This document shows positions 1 to 8,331 of a stretch of 64,000 nt of DNA, one piece after another. Position 1 is the first letter of the stretch, and every line of letters starts with the position of its first letter. The notes below the pieces were generated by a model. That model searched no databases. It was not told where the DNA came from and saw only the letters and a program-made list of their open reading frames with translations. Source of the DNA: Rhodospirillaceae bacterium SYSU D60007 (GTDB lineage: Bacteria; Pseudomonadota; Alphaproteobacteria; Reyranellales; Reyranellaceae); NCBI GenBank assembly GCA_003574685.1, contig QOCQ01000004.1, positions 124,001 through 188,000 on the forward strand, in the 5' to 3' direction. A program made the translations under genes and the position numbers.

Positions 1-929
1 TCGAAGATCTGGCCGGCGATCATCAGCTCGTCCACGCCGGTTTCCTTGATGAAGGCCTCGATGCCGCACCGTACGGTTTCGGGCGAGCCGATTTGGGCGC
101 GGCGCATCGCACGCTGCACGCCAAGCTTCTCCATCGCCGACCAGCGGCCTTCCATGCTGTCGACCGGCGGCAGAAGGGGTGTGGGGGTGCCGCGCCGCAG
201 ATTGATGAATTGCTGCTGGAGCGAGGTGAACAGGCGCTGCGCCTCGGCGTCGGTGTCGGCCGCCACCACGCCGATGCACGCCAGGGCGTAGGGCCGTGCG
301 AGTTGCTCCGATGGCTTGAACTGGCTGCGGTAGATGTCCAGCGCCTCGATCAGGTCATCGGGCGCAAAGTGCGATGCGAAGCCGAACGGCAGGCCCAGAG
401 CGGCAGCGAGCTGCGCGCCAAAGAGACTTGAACCCAGGATCCAGATCGGCACGTTCAGTCCCGCGCCTGGCACAGCCCGCACGGCCTGGCCGGGTTTCGC
501 GGGCTGGAACCAGGCCATCAGCTCCAGCACATCCTGCGGAAAGCTGTCGGCGGCACTGAGGTAGCGGCGCAAGGCCTGGGCGGTGCGCATATCGGTGCCG
601 GGCGCACGCCCCAGCCCGAGGTCGATCCGGCCGGGATAGAGCGATTCCAGCGTGCCAAATTGTTCGGCGATGACCAGCGGTGCATGGTTTGGCAGCATGA
701 TGCCGCCCGAACCCACACGGATCGTGCGGGTTCCGCCTGCGACATGGCCGATCACCACCGACGTCGCTGCGCTGGCAATGCCGGGCATGTTGTGGTGCTC
801 GGCCAGCCAGTAGCGCTTGTAGCCCCAGCGCTCGGCATGCTGCGCGAGATCGAGGCTGTTGCGGAAGGCAAGGCCGGCATCGCCGCCGGCAATAATGGGC
901 GACAGATCAAGGACGGAAAACGGAATCAC
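1..929 (-). CDS. LLM class flavin-dependent oxidoreductase (MsnO8-like), C-terminus cut by window edge
   Basis: Luciferase-like monooxygenase superfamily protein, expected to be a cytoplasmic FMN- or F420-dependent TIM barrel; substrate unknown. The reverse strand reads open from position 929 to the window edge, about 309 residues. The N-terminus ([11 protein letters not shown]), the [10 protein letters not shown] motif near residues 41-50, the [14 protein letters not shown] strand and the LGRAPGT loop are typical of the MsnO8-like clade. The start is taken as GTG at 929, because it places the conserved N-terminal strand directly after the start codon, with an AGGCAGG stretch just upstream. 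The gene is divergent from the CoA-transferase pair across about 130 bp, in which I see no clear promoter. The stop codon lies outside the window. Confidence 0.85.
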   Translation of the reverse strand, partial: MIPFSVLDLSPIIAGGDAGLAFRNSLDLAQHAERWGYKRYWLAEHHNMPGIASAATSVVIGHVAGGTRTIRVGSGGIMLPNHAPLVIAEQFGTLESLYPGRIDLGLGRAPGTDMRTAQALRRYLSAADSFPQDVLELMAWFQPAKPGQAVRAVPGAGLNVPIWILGSSLFGAQLAAALGLPFGFASHFAPDDLIEALDIYRSQFKPSEQLARPYALACIGVVAADTDAEAQRLFTSLQQQFINLRRGTPTPLLPPVDSMEGRWSAMEKLGVQRAMRRAQIGSPETVRCGIEAFIKETGVDELMIAGQIF

Positions 930-1058
930 GCGTGGCCTGCCTGCTGGAGAAACCCGGTTTCCGACATATGGGGCAGCCGGGCTCCCGGCGCCAGCGTCTT
1001 GCATCGGGGCACGGTGCTGGTCAGTCTTGGTGTCAGAACCACGAACGGCAGGATAAGC

Positions 1059-1733
1059 ATGGCAATCGACAAGAGGGTCGCGACGGCGGCAGACGCGATG
1101 GAAGGGGTCAAGGACGGTGCCACCGTGTTCATCACCGGCTTTGGCGGCGCCGGCTTCGCCAACGTGCTGTTGCGGGCGTTGCGCGAGCATGGCCCTCGGG
1201 ACCTGACGCTGGTGGTGAACTCCGCCACGCATCCGGCCTCGCTGACGCACGAGCTGATCGCGGCCGGCATGGTGCGCAAGGTGATCGCCAGCGCCGGACG
1301 CGGGCGAGAACCGGGCCTGTCGGTGTTCGAAGCGCTGCTGCGTGACGGCAGGATCGAGTTCGAGTGCGTGCCACAGGGGACGTTCGCGGAGCGCATCCGT
1401 GCCGGCGGCGCCGGCATTCCGGCCTTCTTCACGCCGGTGGGCTACGGCACCGACCTGACACGCGGCAAGGAAACACGCACGATTGCCGGCCGCGACTGCG
1501 TGCTGGAGACGGCGATCACCGGCGATCTCGCGCTGGTGCGCGCCGATGTGGCCGACCGCTACGGCAATCTCGTGTTCCGCCATGCGCAGATGAATTTCGG
1601 GCCGGCGATGGCGACCGCTGCGGCGCTTACGGTTGCCGAGGTGCGCGAGGCCGTTGCGGAACCAATCCCGCCCGAGCGGGTGCAGGTCCCCGGCGTGTTC
1701 GTTGATCGCGTGGTTGCGGTAGGAGCCTGGTGA
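1059..1733 (+). CDS. 3-oxoacid/3-oxoadipate-type CoA-transferase, subunit A
   Basis: Alpha subunit (224 aa) of a two-subunit class I CoA-transferase, which moves CoA from succinyl-CoA or another donor to a 3-oxo acid. It shows the glycine-rich GFGGAGFAN loop near the N-terminus and the [17 protein letters not shown] segment of the PcaI/CatI/ScoA family. The start is ATG 1059 (MAIDKR); the frame stays open further upstream but that extension matches nothing in the family. The stop overlaps the start of subunit B (TGATG), so the two are translationally coupled. The substrate cannot be assigned: 3-oxoadipate, acetoacetate and other acids are all possible. The neighbouring molybdenum hydroxylase suggests, but does not prove, a role in aromatic or heterocyclic degradation. 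Confidence 0.85.
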   Translation: MAIDKRVATAADAMEGVKDGATVFITGFGGAGFANVLLRALREHGPRDLTLVVNSATHPASLTHELIAAGMVRKVIASAGRGREPGLSVFEALLRDGRIEFECVPQGTFAERIRAGGAGIPAFFTPVGYGTDLTRGKETRTIAGRDCVLETAITGDLALVRADVADRYGNLVFRHAQMNFGPAMATAAALTVAEVREAVAEPIPPERVQVPGVFVDRVVAVGAW

Positions 1734-2410
1734 TGCCCGCACTCAACCGGAACCAGATGGCCTGGCGGGCCGCGCAGGACATTGCAGACGGGGCGGTGGT
1801 CAATCTCGGCATCGGCATGCCTGTACTGGTGTCGGATCATTTGCCGGCCGGGCGCGACGTCTTCTTCCAGTCCGAGAACGGCGTGATCGGCGTTGGCCCG
1901 GCGGCCAAGCCGGACGAGATCGAGCCGGACCTGGTCGATGCCGGCAGCCGCAAGATCACGCTGCGGCCCGGCGGCAGCATCATCGACTCGGTCTGGTCGT
2001 TCGCGATGATCCGGGGCGGGCATATCGACGTCACCATCCTCGGCGGCTTCGAGGTGGCGGCCAACGGCGACTTCGCCAACTGGGATTCGCGGGTGCCGAA
2101 CAAGGGGCCGCTGGTCGGCGGCGCGATGGACCTTGCGGTGGGCGCCAGAGCCACGTGGGTGATCATGGAGCACAACACGAAGGGCGGGGCGCCACGGCTG
2201 CTGGAGCGTTGCACCCTGCCGCTGACGGCGAAGGGCTGCGTGAAGCGGATCTATACGGACATCGCCGTCATCGATGTCACGACGGCAGGCTTCGTCGCAC
2301 GTGAATTGCTGGAAGGCGTCAGCAGCGATGAGTTACGCGCCCGCACCGGCGCACCGATTGCACTCGCCGCCGACTGCCGGCCGCTTGCGGCGCCGCCGCT
2401 GGCGGTCTGA
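1733..2410 (+). CDS. 3-oxoacid/3-oxoadipate-type CoA-transferase, subunit B
   Basis: Beta subunit (225 aa) carrying the active-site glutamate that forms the glutamyl-CoA thioester. The SENG motif places it at Glu48, followed by the GxGP loop (GVIGVGP). [10 protein letters not shown] near the N-terminus and [14 protein letters not shown] later are family hallmarks. The ATG at 1733 shares its A with the TGA stop of subunit A; a GTG at 1730 is the alternative start and adds one residue. The gene ends just before a long palindromic repeat that separates it from the convergent molybdenum hydroxylase genes. Together with subunit A it should form a heterotetramer in the cytoplasm. Confidence 0.87.
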   Translation: MPALNRNQMAWRAAQDIADGAVVNLGIGMPVLVSDHLPAGRDVFFQSENGVIGVGPAAKPDEIEPDLVDAGSRKITLRPGGSIIDSVWSFAMIRGGHIDVTILGGFEVAANGDFANWDSRVPNKGPLVGGAMDLAVGARATWVIMEHNTKGGAPRLLERCTLPLTAKGCVKRIYTDIAVIDVTTAGFVARELLEGVSSDELRARTGAPIALAADCRPLAAPPLAV

Positions 2411-2414
2411 CCGT

Positions 2415-2705
2415 CTTCCTTCTCCCCGCCCTGCGCGCTACGGCATGGACACATCTCTTCGTCGTTGCAAAGGCGCAGTGGACATTCGCAAAGAGGCCTG
2501 AAACTCCCTTCCCCCGGAGGGGGAAGGTGCCCAAAGGGCGGAAGGGGGATGGCGCAACACCTGCGGCTTCTCGCCTTTGAAGGCCGCGCTTGCGGAGGCA
2601 TCCCCCTTCCGGCGCTTCGCGCCACCTTCCCCCTCCGGGGGAAGGCGAGGCCAGACTCTCAAAAGATGTGTCCACGCCGTAGCGCCTTCGCGGGGAGAAG
2701 GGAAG
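2415..2705. repeat. Long nested inverted repeat, about 290 bp, between convergent genes
   Basis: The whole gap between the CoA-transferase and the molybdenum hydroxylase folds on itself. The outer arm 2415-2458 pairs imperfectly with 2661-2705 (a CTTCTCCCCGC block, then GCGCTACGGC and GGACACATCT). The inner arm at about 2507-2552 pairs with about 2599-2646 (CTTCCCCCGGAGGGGGAAGG, itself a palindrome, then GGAAGGGGGATG). It has no coding potential. It resembles a miniature palindromic (MITE or REP-like) element and could also terminate transcription from both sides. The CTTCTCCCCGC module recurs in the repeat at 43401-43591. Confidence 0.8.
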
Positions 2706-2712
2706 AGAGAGG

Positions 2713-4992
2713 CTACTCCGCGGCCATCCGCGGCGTGGCCGCGTCGAGGGCGGCGGAGAGCTTCGGCGGCGACATGGGCAGGTCGGTCATGCGCACGCCG
2801 GTGGCGCGGGCGATAGCGTTGCCCACAGTTGCCAGCGGCGGCACGATCGGCACCTCGCCCACCCCGCGCACGCCATAGGGATGGCTGGGGTTGGCGACCT
2901 CGACGAGGATGGTTTCGATCATCGGCAGGTCCGATGCGACCGGCATGCGGTAGTCGAGGAAGCCGGGGTTATCCAGCTTGCCCTTGCTGTTGTAGATGTA
3001 TTCCTCGTTCAGCGCCCAGCCGATGCCCTGCACGACGCCACCCTGGAGCTGGCCCTCGACATAGCTGGGATGGATCGCCGTGCCGACGTCCTGCGCGGCC
3101 GTGTAGCGATCGATGGTGACGATGCCCGTGTCGCGGTCAACCGCCAGATCGACGACGTGTACGCCGAAGCCGGGACCGGCGCCCTGCACGTTGAGCTGTG
3201 CGTGGCCGTTGATCGGGCCGCCGGTCTTGCCGGCCGATGCCGCGAGCTGCGCCAGCGACAGAGGATCGAACTCGCCGACATTGCTGCCGGCCGGGCGGGC
3301 CATGCCGTTCTCCCAGACGACGGCCTCCGGATCGACGCCCCAGGTCTTCGCGGCGCGTCCCTTCAGCTCGCGGATCATGTCCTTGACGGCGTTCACCACC
3401 GCCAGGCCCGTCGCAAAGGTCACGCGGCTGCCGCCGGTCACGAAGTTGAAGCCGATCGAGCTGGTGTCGGCGATCACCGGACGCACCTTCTCGTAGTCGA
3501 CGCCCAGCTCCTCGGCCGCCATCAGGGCCAGCGATGCGCGCGAGCCGCCGATGTCGGGATTGCCCGAGATCACGGTGACGGTGCCGTCCTCGGCGACGTG
3601 CGCCGCGGCGCTGGAATCGGCGCCGACATTGAACCAGAAGCCGGCCGCAACCCCGCGTGTGTAGCCTGGCTTCACGGGGCTTTTGTAGTGCGCGGAGTTC
3701 TTTGCGGCCTCCAGCGTCTCGACGAAACCGATCGTGTCGAAGGTCGGGCCGTAGCTGGTCTTGGTGCCCTTCTTCGCCGCGTTCTTCAGACGCAGGTCGA
3801 TCGGATCCATGCCCAGTTCCTGCGCCAGGATGTCGAGCGCGGACTCCACACCCCAGGCCGAGATCGGCGCACCCGGCGCGCGATAGGCCGCGACCTTGGG
3901 CCGGTTGCTGACCACGTCGTAGCCGATCACCTGGATGTTATCGATGTCGTAGCAGGCGAAGCTGGTCCAGCAGGCGGGGCCAATCGGCGAGCCCGGGAAG
4001 GCACCGGCCTGCAGGGCGATCGTGCATTCGGCCGCGACGATGCGGCCATCGCGCCGGGCGCCGATCTTCACCTTGACTGATCCGCCCGGTGCCGGCCCCG
4101 ACGCGCGGAACACTTCCTCGCGGCTCATCACCATCTTCACCGGCTTGCCGGTCTTCTGCGACAGGCGCACGGCCACCGGCTCGAGGTAGACGACCGTCTT
4201 GCCGCCGAAGCCGCCGCCGATCTCCGACGGCGTGACGCGGATCTGTGATGTCTCGATGTTCAGCAGCCGGCTGCAGAAGCCACGTACCTGGAAATGGCCC
4301 TGGGTGGTGGACCAGATCTGCACCTGGCCGTCCTCGGCGGCACTGGCGAGCGTTGCGTGCGGCTCGATGTAGCCCTGGTGCACGGGCTGCGTCGTGAAGC
4401 TGCGCTCGATCACGATTTCGGCCTGCTTGAACCCCGCCGCGACATCGCCCTTGATGTTCTCCATGCGCTTGGCGATGTTCGACGCCTTCTGCGGCTCCGG
4501 CTTGACGCCTTCCGTGCGGAGGTGATCGTGCAGGACGGGCGCGTCGTCGCGCATCGCCTCCTCGACATCGATCACATGCGGCAGCACCTCGTACTCGACC
4601 CGGATCAGGGACAGGGCCTCGCGCGCGATCGCCTCGGTGGTGGCGGCCACCGCGGCCACGGCATGGCCCTCATACAGCGCCTTCTCGCGCGCCATGATGT
4701 TGCGCGTGACGTCGCGCAAATTCACCTGCATCTCGCCCGTGGGCACGATCACGTTGGGCTGCTCGGGAAAATCCTTCGCTGTGACCACGGCCTTCACGCC
4801 GGGCAGGGCTTCCGCGGCGGACGTGTCGATCGACCGGATGACGGCGTGCGCATGCGGGCTGCGCAGCACCTTGCCGATGAGCTGACCGGGCATGTTGAAG
4901 TCCGCACCGAAGCGGGCGCGGCCGGTCACCTTGTCGGCGCCGTCAGGCCGGTTGGGCCGCGTGCCGATCCACTTGTAGGGCTGGCTGCTCAT
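2713..4992 (-). CDS. Xanthine dehydrogenase family protein, molybdopterin-binding (large) subunit
   Basis: Catalytic Mo subunit (759 aa) of a CoxMSL-type molybdenum hydroxylase. It has the N-terminal aldehyde oxidase hammerhead domain (GADFNMPGQLIGKVLRSPHA) and the Mo-cofactor domain with GGGFGGK. The active-site loop is AYRAPGAP and the C-terminal catalytic glutamate is Glu713 in GVRGVGEVP. The loop is neither AYRCSFR (form I CO dehydrogenase) nor AYRGAGR (form II), so a CO dehydrogenase role is unlikely. Hydroxylation of an aldehyde, heterocycle or acyl-CoA is more plausible. ATG 4992 overlaps the stop of the 2Fe-2S subunit by 4 bp, giving the transcription order FAD, 2Fe-2S, Mo. Confidence 0.9.
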   Translation of the reverse strand: MSSQPYKWIGTRPNRPDGADKVTGRARFGADFNMPGQLIGKVLRSPHAHAVIRSIDTSAAEALPGVKAVVTAKDFPEQPNVIVPTGEMQVNLRDVTRNIMAREKALYEGHAVAAVAATTEAIAREALSLIRVEYEVLPHVIDVEEAMRDDAPVLHDHLRTEGVKPEPQKASNIAKRMENIKGDVAAGFKQAEIVIERSFTTQPVHQGYIEPHATLASAAEDGQVQIWSTTQGHFQVRGFCSRLLNIETSQIRVTPSEIGGGFGGKTVVYLEPVAVRLSQKTGKPVKMVMSREEVFRASGPAPGGSVKVKIGARRDGRIVAAECTIALQAGAFPGSPIGPACWTSFACYDIDNIQVIGYDVVSNRPKVAAYRAPGAPISAWGVESALDILAQELGMDPIDLRLKNAAKKGTKTSYGPTFDTIGFVETLEAAKNSAHYKSPVKPGYTRGVAAGFWFNVGADSSAAAHVAEDGTVTVISGNPDIGGSRASLALMAAEELGVDYEKVRPVIADTSSIGFNFVTGGSRVTFATGLAVVNAVKDMIRELKGRAAKTWGVDPEAVVWENGMARPAGSNVGEFDPLSLAQLAASAGKTGGPINGHAQLNVQGAGPGFGVHVVDLAVDRDTGIVTIDRYTAAQDVGTAIHPSYVEGQLQGGVVQGIGWALNEEYIYNSKGKLDNPGFLDYRMPVASDLPMIETILVEVANPSHPYGVRGVGEVPIVPPLATVGNAIARATGVRMTDLPMSPPKLSAALDAATPRMAAE

Positions 4993-5471
4993 CGTGCCGT
5001 CTCCCTCATGTCGGCGGCGACTTCCATCACCGCGCGGATGATCTTGTCGTAACCGGTACAGCGGCAGAGATTGCCGGCCAGCCAGTAGCGCACTTCCGTC
5101 TCGGTCGGATTGGGGTTGCGGTCGAGCAGGGCCTTGGAGGCGACCAGAAAGCCTGGCGTGCAGATGCCGCATTGCAGCGCCGCCAGCTCGACGAACTTTT
5201 TCTGCAGCGGATGGAGCTGGTCGCCCCTGGCCATGCCCTCGATGGTTTCGAGCCGGTGGCCTTCGGCTTCGGCCGCCAGCATCAGGCAGCTACAGACGAG
5301 GCGGCCATCGACCGTGATGCTGCAGGCGCCGCAATCGCCCGAACCGCAGCCTTCCTTGCTGCCGGTGAGGCCGAGCTGGTCGCGCAGCACCTCGAGCATG
5401 GTCTGCGGCGGATCGCACAGGAACTCGATGGGCTCGCCGTTGATGGTCGTCGAAATATGAAGTTTAGCCAT
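4989..5471 (-). CDS. (2Fe-2S)-binding subunit of molybdenum hydroxylase (CoxS-like)
   Basis: Electron-transfer subunit (160 aa) with two 2Fe-2S clusters. The plant-type ferredoxin domain has CGSGDCGACSI followed by a fourth cysteine in LVCSCL. The helical domain has CGICTPG and CRCTGY. All eight expected cysteines are present. It should pass electrons from the Mo site in the large subunit to FAD in the medium subunit. The length is normal for the family. Its stop overlaps the large-subunit start and it lies 3 bp after the FAD subunit, so the three genes form a tight operon. Confidence 0.92.
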   Translation of the reverse strand: MAKLHISTTINGEPIEFLCDPPQTMLEVLRDQLGLTGSKEGCGSGDCGACSITVDGRLVCSCLMLAAEAEGHRLETIEGMARGDQLHPLQKKFVELAALQCGICTPGFLVASKALLDRNPNPTETEVRYWLAGNLCRCTGYDKIIRAVMEVAADMRETAR

Positions 5472-5474
5472 GTC

Positions 5475-6341
5475 TCACTTCCTCCCGGCGCGCTCGGCGG
5501 CGATTCCAGCGGCGCGCTTGAGCAGGACGCCGGCGATTTTCGTGCGATAGGCGATGGTGCCACGCTTGTCGTTGATGGGCTTGCAGGCGGCACGGCAGGC
5601 CGCCGCCGCGGCTTCAAGGGCCTTGTCGTCCAGGCGCGATCCGGCCAGCGCCTTTGCTGCATCCTCGACCAGCAGGACCGTAGGCGCGACCGCACCCAGG
5701 CCGACGCGCGCGGCGGTGCAGGTGCCGTTCTGTATCGTCAGGCTCACGCCGCAGCCGACCACGGCGATATCCATTTCCGTACGCGGGATCAGCCGCAGAT
5801 AGGCGTCGCTCGATCCCGCCGGACGTGCGGGCAGGGTGAAGCTGACCACGATTTCGCCGGGCTGCAGGGTCGTGCGGCCCGGACCGGCGTGGATTTTCTC
5901 CACCGGCACGTCGCGGCGTCCTTTGGGCCCCTGGACGGTGACGATCGCGCCAGCCGCCACCAGCGCCGGCACGCTGTCGGCCGCCGGCGAGGCGTTGCAC
6001 AGATTGCCGCCGGCCGACGCCCGGCCCTGGATCTGCTTGGAGCCGATCAGGTTGATGGCCTCGACCACGCCGGGCCACGCCTTCTTCAGTCGCGCATGCT
6101 CGCCGATCACCGCGCCGGATACGGCGGCGCCGATCCGGTAGCCGCCCGATGTCTCGTCGATCGTGGTCATTTCCACGATCTTCTTGACGTCCACGATGAT
6201 GCCGGGGCTCACCACACCGGCGCGCATCTGTATCAGCAGGTCGGTTCCGCCCGCCAGAACGCGCCCGGTGCCGTTGGCCGCAGCCATGGCCGCCACCGCC
6301 TCGTCGATCGATTGCGGTGCCACGTATTGGATGTTGTTCAT
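5475..6341 (-). CDS. FAD-binding subunit of molybdenum hydroxylase (CoxM-like)
   Basis: Medium subunit (288 aa) of the xanthine dehydrogenase family, passing electrons from the 2Fe-2S clusters to the acceptor. It shows both FAD-binding signatures: AGGTDLLIQMRAG near residues 31-43 and SAGGNLCNASPAAD in the middle of the PCMH-type domain. The CO dehydrogenase C-terminal domain follows (LPARPAGSSDAYLRLIPRTE). First gene of the FAD/2Fe-2S/Mo operon, with ATG at 6341. It is divergent from an LLM oxidoreductase; the 100-bp gap between them is the likely promoter region for both, but no convincing box is visible. Confidence 0.9.
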   Translation of the reverse strand: MNNIQYVAPQSIDEAVAAMAAANGTGRVLAGGTDLLIQMRAGVVSPGIIVDVKKIVEMTTIDETSGGYRIGAAVSGAVIGEHARLKKAWPGVVEAINLIGSKQIQGRASAGGNLCNASPAADSVPALVAAGAIVTVQGPKGRRDVPVEKIHAGPGRTTLQPGEIVVSFTLPARPAGSSDAYLRLIPRTEMDIAVVGCGVSLTIQNGTCTAARVGLGAVAPTVLLVEDAAKALAGSRLDDKALEAAAAACRAACKPINDKRGTIAYRTKIAGVLLKRAAGIAAERAGRK

Positions 6342-6441
6342 TGCCCCTTCCTGATAGCGTTTCCGTCTGTCCCGTCGGGACTATAGTGCCAGCCAGGCCG
6401 TCCGGCAGTCCAGATGTGCATCCGTTCAGGGGGAAGCAGCC

Positions 6442-7479
6442 ATGAAGCTTGGTCTTGCCATCGGCTATTCCCGGGCCCGGCTCGACGTGCCGGTGAAGCT
6501 GGTCCAGCGGGCCGAGGAGCTGGGGTACGATTCGGTCTGGACAGCCGAGGCCTACGGCTCCGACGCGGTGACGCCGCTGGCCTACCTGGCGGCGCTCACC
6601 AGCCGTATCAAGCTGGGGACGGGCATCATGCAGCTCGCGGCGCGTTCGCCGGCCAATGCGGCGATGTGCGCCGGCACGGTCGATGCGCTGGCCGGCGGCG
6701 GCCGGTTCATCGCCGGGCTGGGCGTTTCCGGGCCGCAAATTGTCGAGGGCTGGTACGGCGAGCCATGGGGCAAGCCTTACTACCGCACGCGCGACTACGT
6801 TGCGATCATGCGCAAGATCTTCCGCCGCGAGGCGCCGGTGACCCATGCCGGCAGGGAGATCAGCCTACCCTACACCGGTGAAGGCGCGCTGGGCGTGGGC
6901 AAGCCGCTGAAATCCATCCTCCACATGAATCCCGATATCCCGATCTATCTGGCGACCGCCACTGAATCGATGGTGAAGCTGACAGCCGAGGTCGCCGATG
7001 GCTGGCTGCCGCTGGGCTTCATTCCCGGTTCGCTGGCGGAGGCGAAGCCGTGGCTGGAGGAGGGCTTCCGGCGCGCCGGTGGCGGCAAGGGCATGAAGGA
7101 CTTTGCCATCCACGCCACCGTTCATGTCGAGGTTGAGGAGGACGTTGCGGCGGCGCTGGCGAGGCTGAAGCCCGAGGTGGCGCTATATGTCGGCGGCATG
7201 GGCCACCGCGACAAGAACTTCCACAAGGACATGATGGTTCGGCGCGGCTTCGGCGAGGCCGCCGCGCGCATCCAGGAGCTGTACCTCGCGGGCCGCAAGG
7301 ACGAGGCCATCGCTGCGGTCCCCGACGAATGGGTTGACATGAAATCGCTGGTCGGGCCACCGGCGCGCATCCGCCAGCGCTACCGTGCGTGGGAGGATAG
7401 CGGCGCCGACAGCCTCTCCGTGCGCTCGCGCCAACCGGCGGCAATCGAAGTGATGGCTGAGGCCGCGCGCCTCAACTGA
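6442..7479 (+). CDS. LLM class oxidoreductase, F420-dependent-type
   Basis: Luciferase-like TIM-barrel oxidoreductase (345 aa). The N-terminus (ELGYDSVWTAEAYGSDAVTP) and the block KLGTGIMQLAARSPA match the large actinobacterial and proteobacterial LLM group usually described as F420-dependent. Cofactor and substrate are unproven; FMN is possible. ATG 6442 is preceded by a strong GGGGGAAG ribosome-binding site. It is divergent from the molybdenum hydroxylase operon and overlaps the 3' end of the convergent nitroreductase by 8 bp. One of seven LLM genes in the first 25 kb. Confidence 0.87.
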   Translation: MKLGLAIGYSRARLDVPVKLVQRAEELGYDSVWTAEAYGSDAVTPLAYLAALTSRIKLGTGIMQLAARSPANAAMCAGTVDALAGGGRFIAGLGVSGPQIVEGWYGEPWGKPYYRTRDYVAIMRKIFRREAPVTHAGREISLPYTGEGALGVGKPLKSILHMNPDIPIYLATATESMVKLTAEVADGWLPLGFIPGSLAEAKPWLEEGFRRAGGGKGMKDFAIHATVHVEVEEDVAAALARLKPEVALYVGGMGHRDKNFHKDMMVRRGFGEAAARIQELYLAGRKDEAIAAVPDEWVDMKSLVGPPARIRQRYRAWEDSGADSLSVRSRQPAAIEVMAEAARLN

Positions 7480-8116
7480 CCGCCTCGCGCCAGGGTTCAC
7501 CCCATCGTTCCGAATAGACGACTTCCGACAGCGGGCCGCGCGACACAGGACCAAAATTCCCCATCGGATAGCCGATGGGGAGAATGGCGTATGAATGGAC
7601 CCCTTCCGGTAGCCCGAGCGCGGCCTCGGCCTCCTTCTCATGGAGCAGGTGGCGCGTGGTGAGGGTCGAGCCGAGGCCGAGCGCGCGGGCTGCCAGCAGC
7701 ATGTTCTGGACCGCGGGGTAGATCGAAGCACCGGCCCATCGATTGGGATTGGGACCGTCCTCCAGGCAGGCGACGATCCAGACCGGCGCTTCGTGGAAAT
7801 GCTCCGTGAGGTATTCCACAGCACGGTGCTGGCGCTGAAAGCGCTCCCGTGTCATGCCCGGCGGCGGCGCGCTGCTGGCATAGCGCGGTCCGACGACTTC
7901 GTCGAAGGCGCGCTTGTAGAAGACCTGCACGGCCTTCTTGACCGCCGGGTCCTTGATCACGAGGAAGCGCCACTTCTGGGCGTTGCCGCCATTGGCGGCC
8001 GCGATGCCAGCCCGCAGAATCTTGCCGATCAGTTCGTCCGGCACCGGATCCGGCCGCAGGCGCCGCATCGCCCGCGTGGTGTGAATGATGTCGAGCGCAT
8101 CAGTTGCTTCGGGCAT
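7472..8116 (-). CDS. Nitroreductase family protein
   Basis: FMN-dependent nitroreductase-fold protein (214 aa), normally a homodimer that reduces nitro groups, quinones, flavins or enones with NAD(P)H. The N-terminal TTRAMRRLRPDPVPDE carries the Arg-rich FMN phosphate site. GGNAQKWRFLVIKD is the second flavin contact, and AVQNMLLAARALGLGSTLTT with LPIGYPMG complete the family pattern. The start is ATG 8116 (MPEATDAL); the frame continues upstream without homology. The 3' end overlaps the convergent LLM gene by 8 bp. Its neighbours (LLM, MFS) suggest xenobiotic metabolism or detoxification, but no substrate can be read. Confidence 0.87.
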   Translation of the reverse strand: MPEATDALDIIHTTRAMRRLRPDPVPDELIGKILRAGIAAANGGNAQKWRFLVIKDPAVKKAVQVFYKRAFDEVVGPRYASSAPPPGMTRERFQRQHRAVEYLTEHFHEAPVWIVACLEDGPNPNRWAGASIYPAVQNMLLAARALGLGSTLTTRHLLHEKEAEAALGLPEGVHSYAILPIGYPMGNFGPVSRGPLSEVVYSERWGEPWREAVS

Positions 8117-8331
8117 CACAGTCTCCGTCGCATCTCCGGACAATCTCACATGCCGGCGCGCTGCTGTCGCTACACCGGCATTGCAGGGCAGCCGTGGAGA
8201 ATCCGCGCGCTGCTTGCGCTTGTGTGAATCTGCCAATGCGCCCAGGCTGAGGTATGCTGAGCGTCGTCGGCATCCCTGCATCTACCGATAGCGCCCATCG
8301 TGGCGGCGCCGCCGGCTGACGCCGTCTTGCG

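Noticed and set aside
2319-2878. Several open frames through the 2411-2712 region
   Set aside because: They arise from the palindromic repeat and have no homology features or ribosome-binding sites.
2713-6341. Carbon monoxide dehydrogenase (coxMSL) assignment
   Set aside because: Gene order fits, but the active-site loop AYRAPGAP matches neither form I nor form II CO dehydrogenase.
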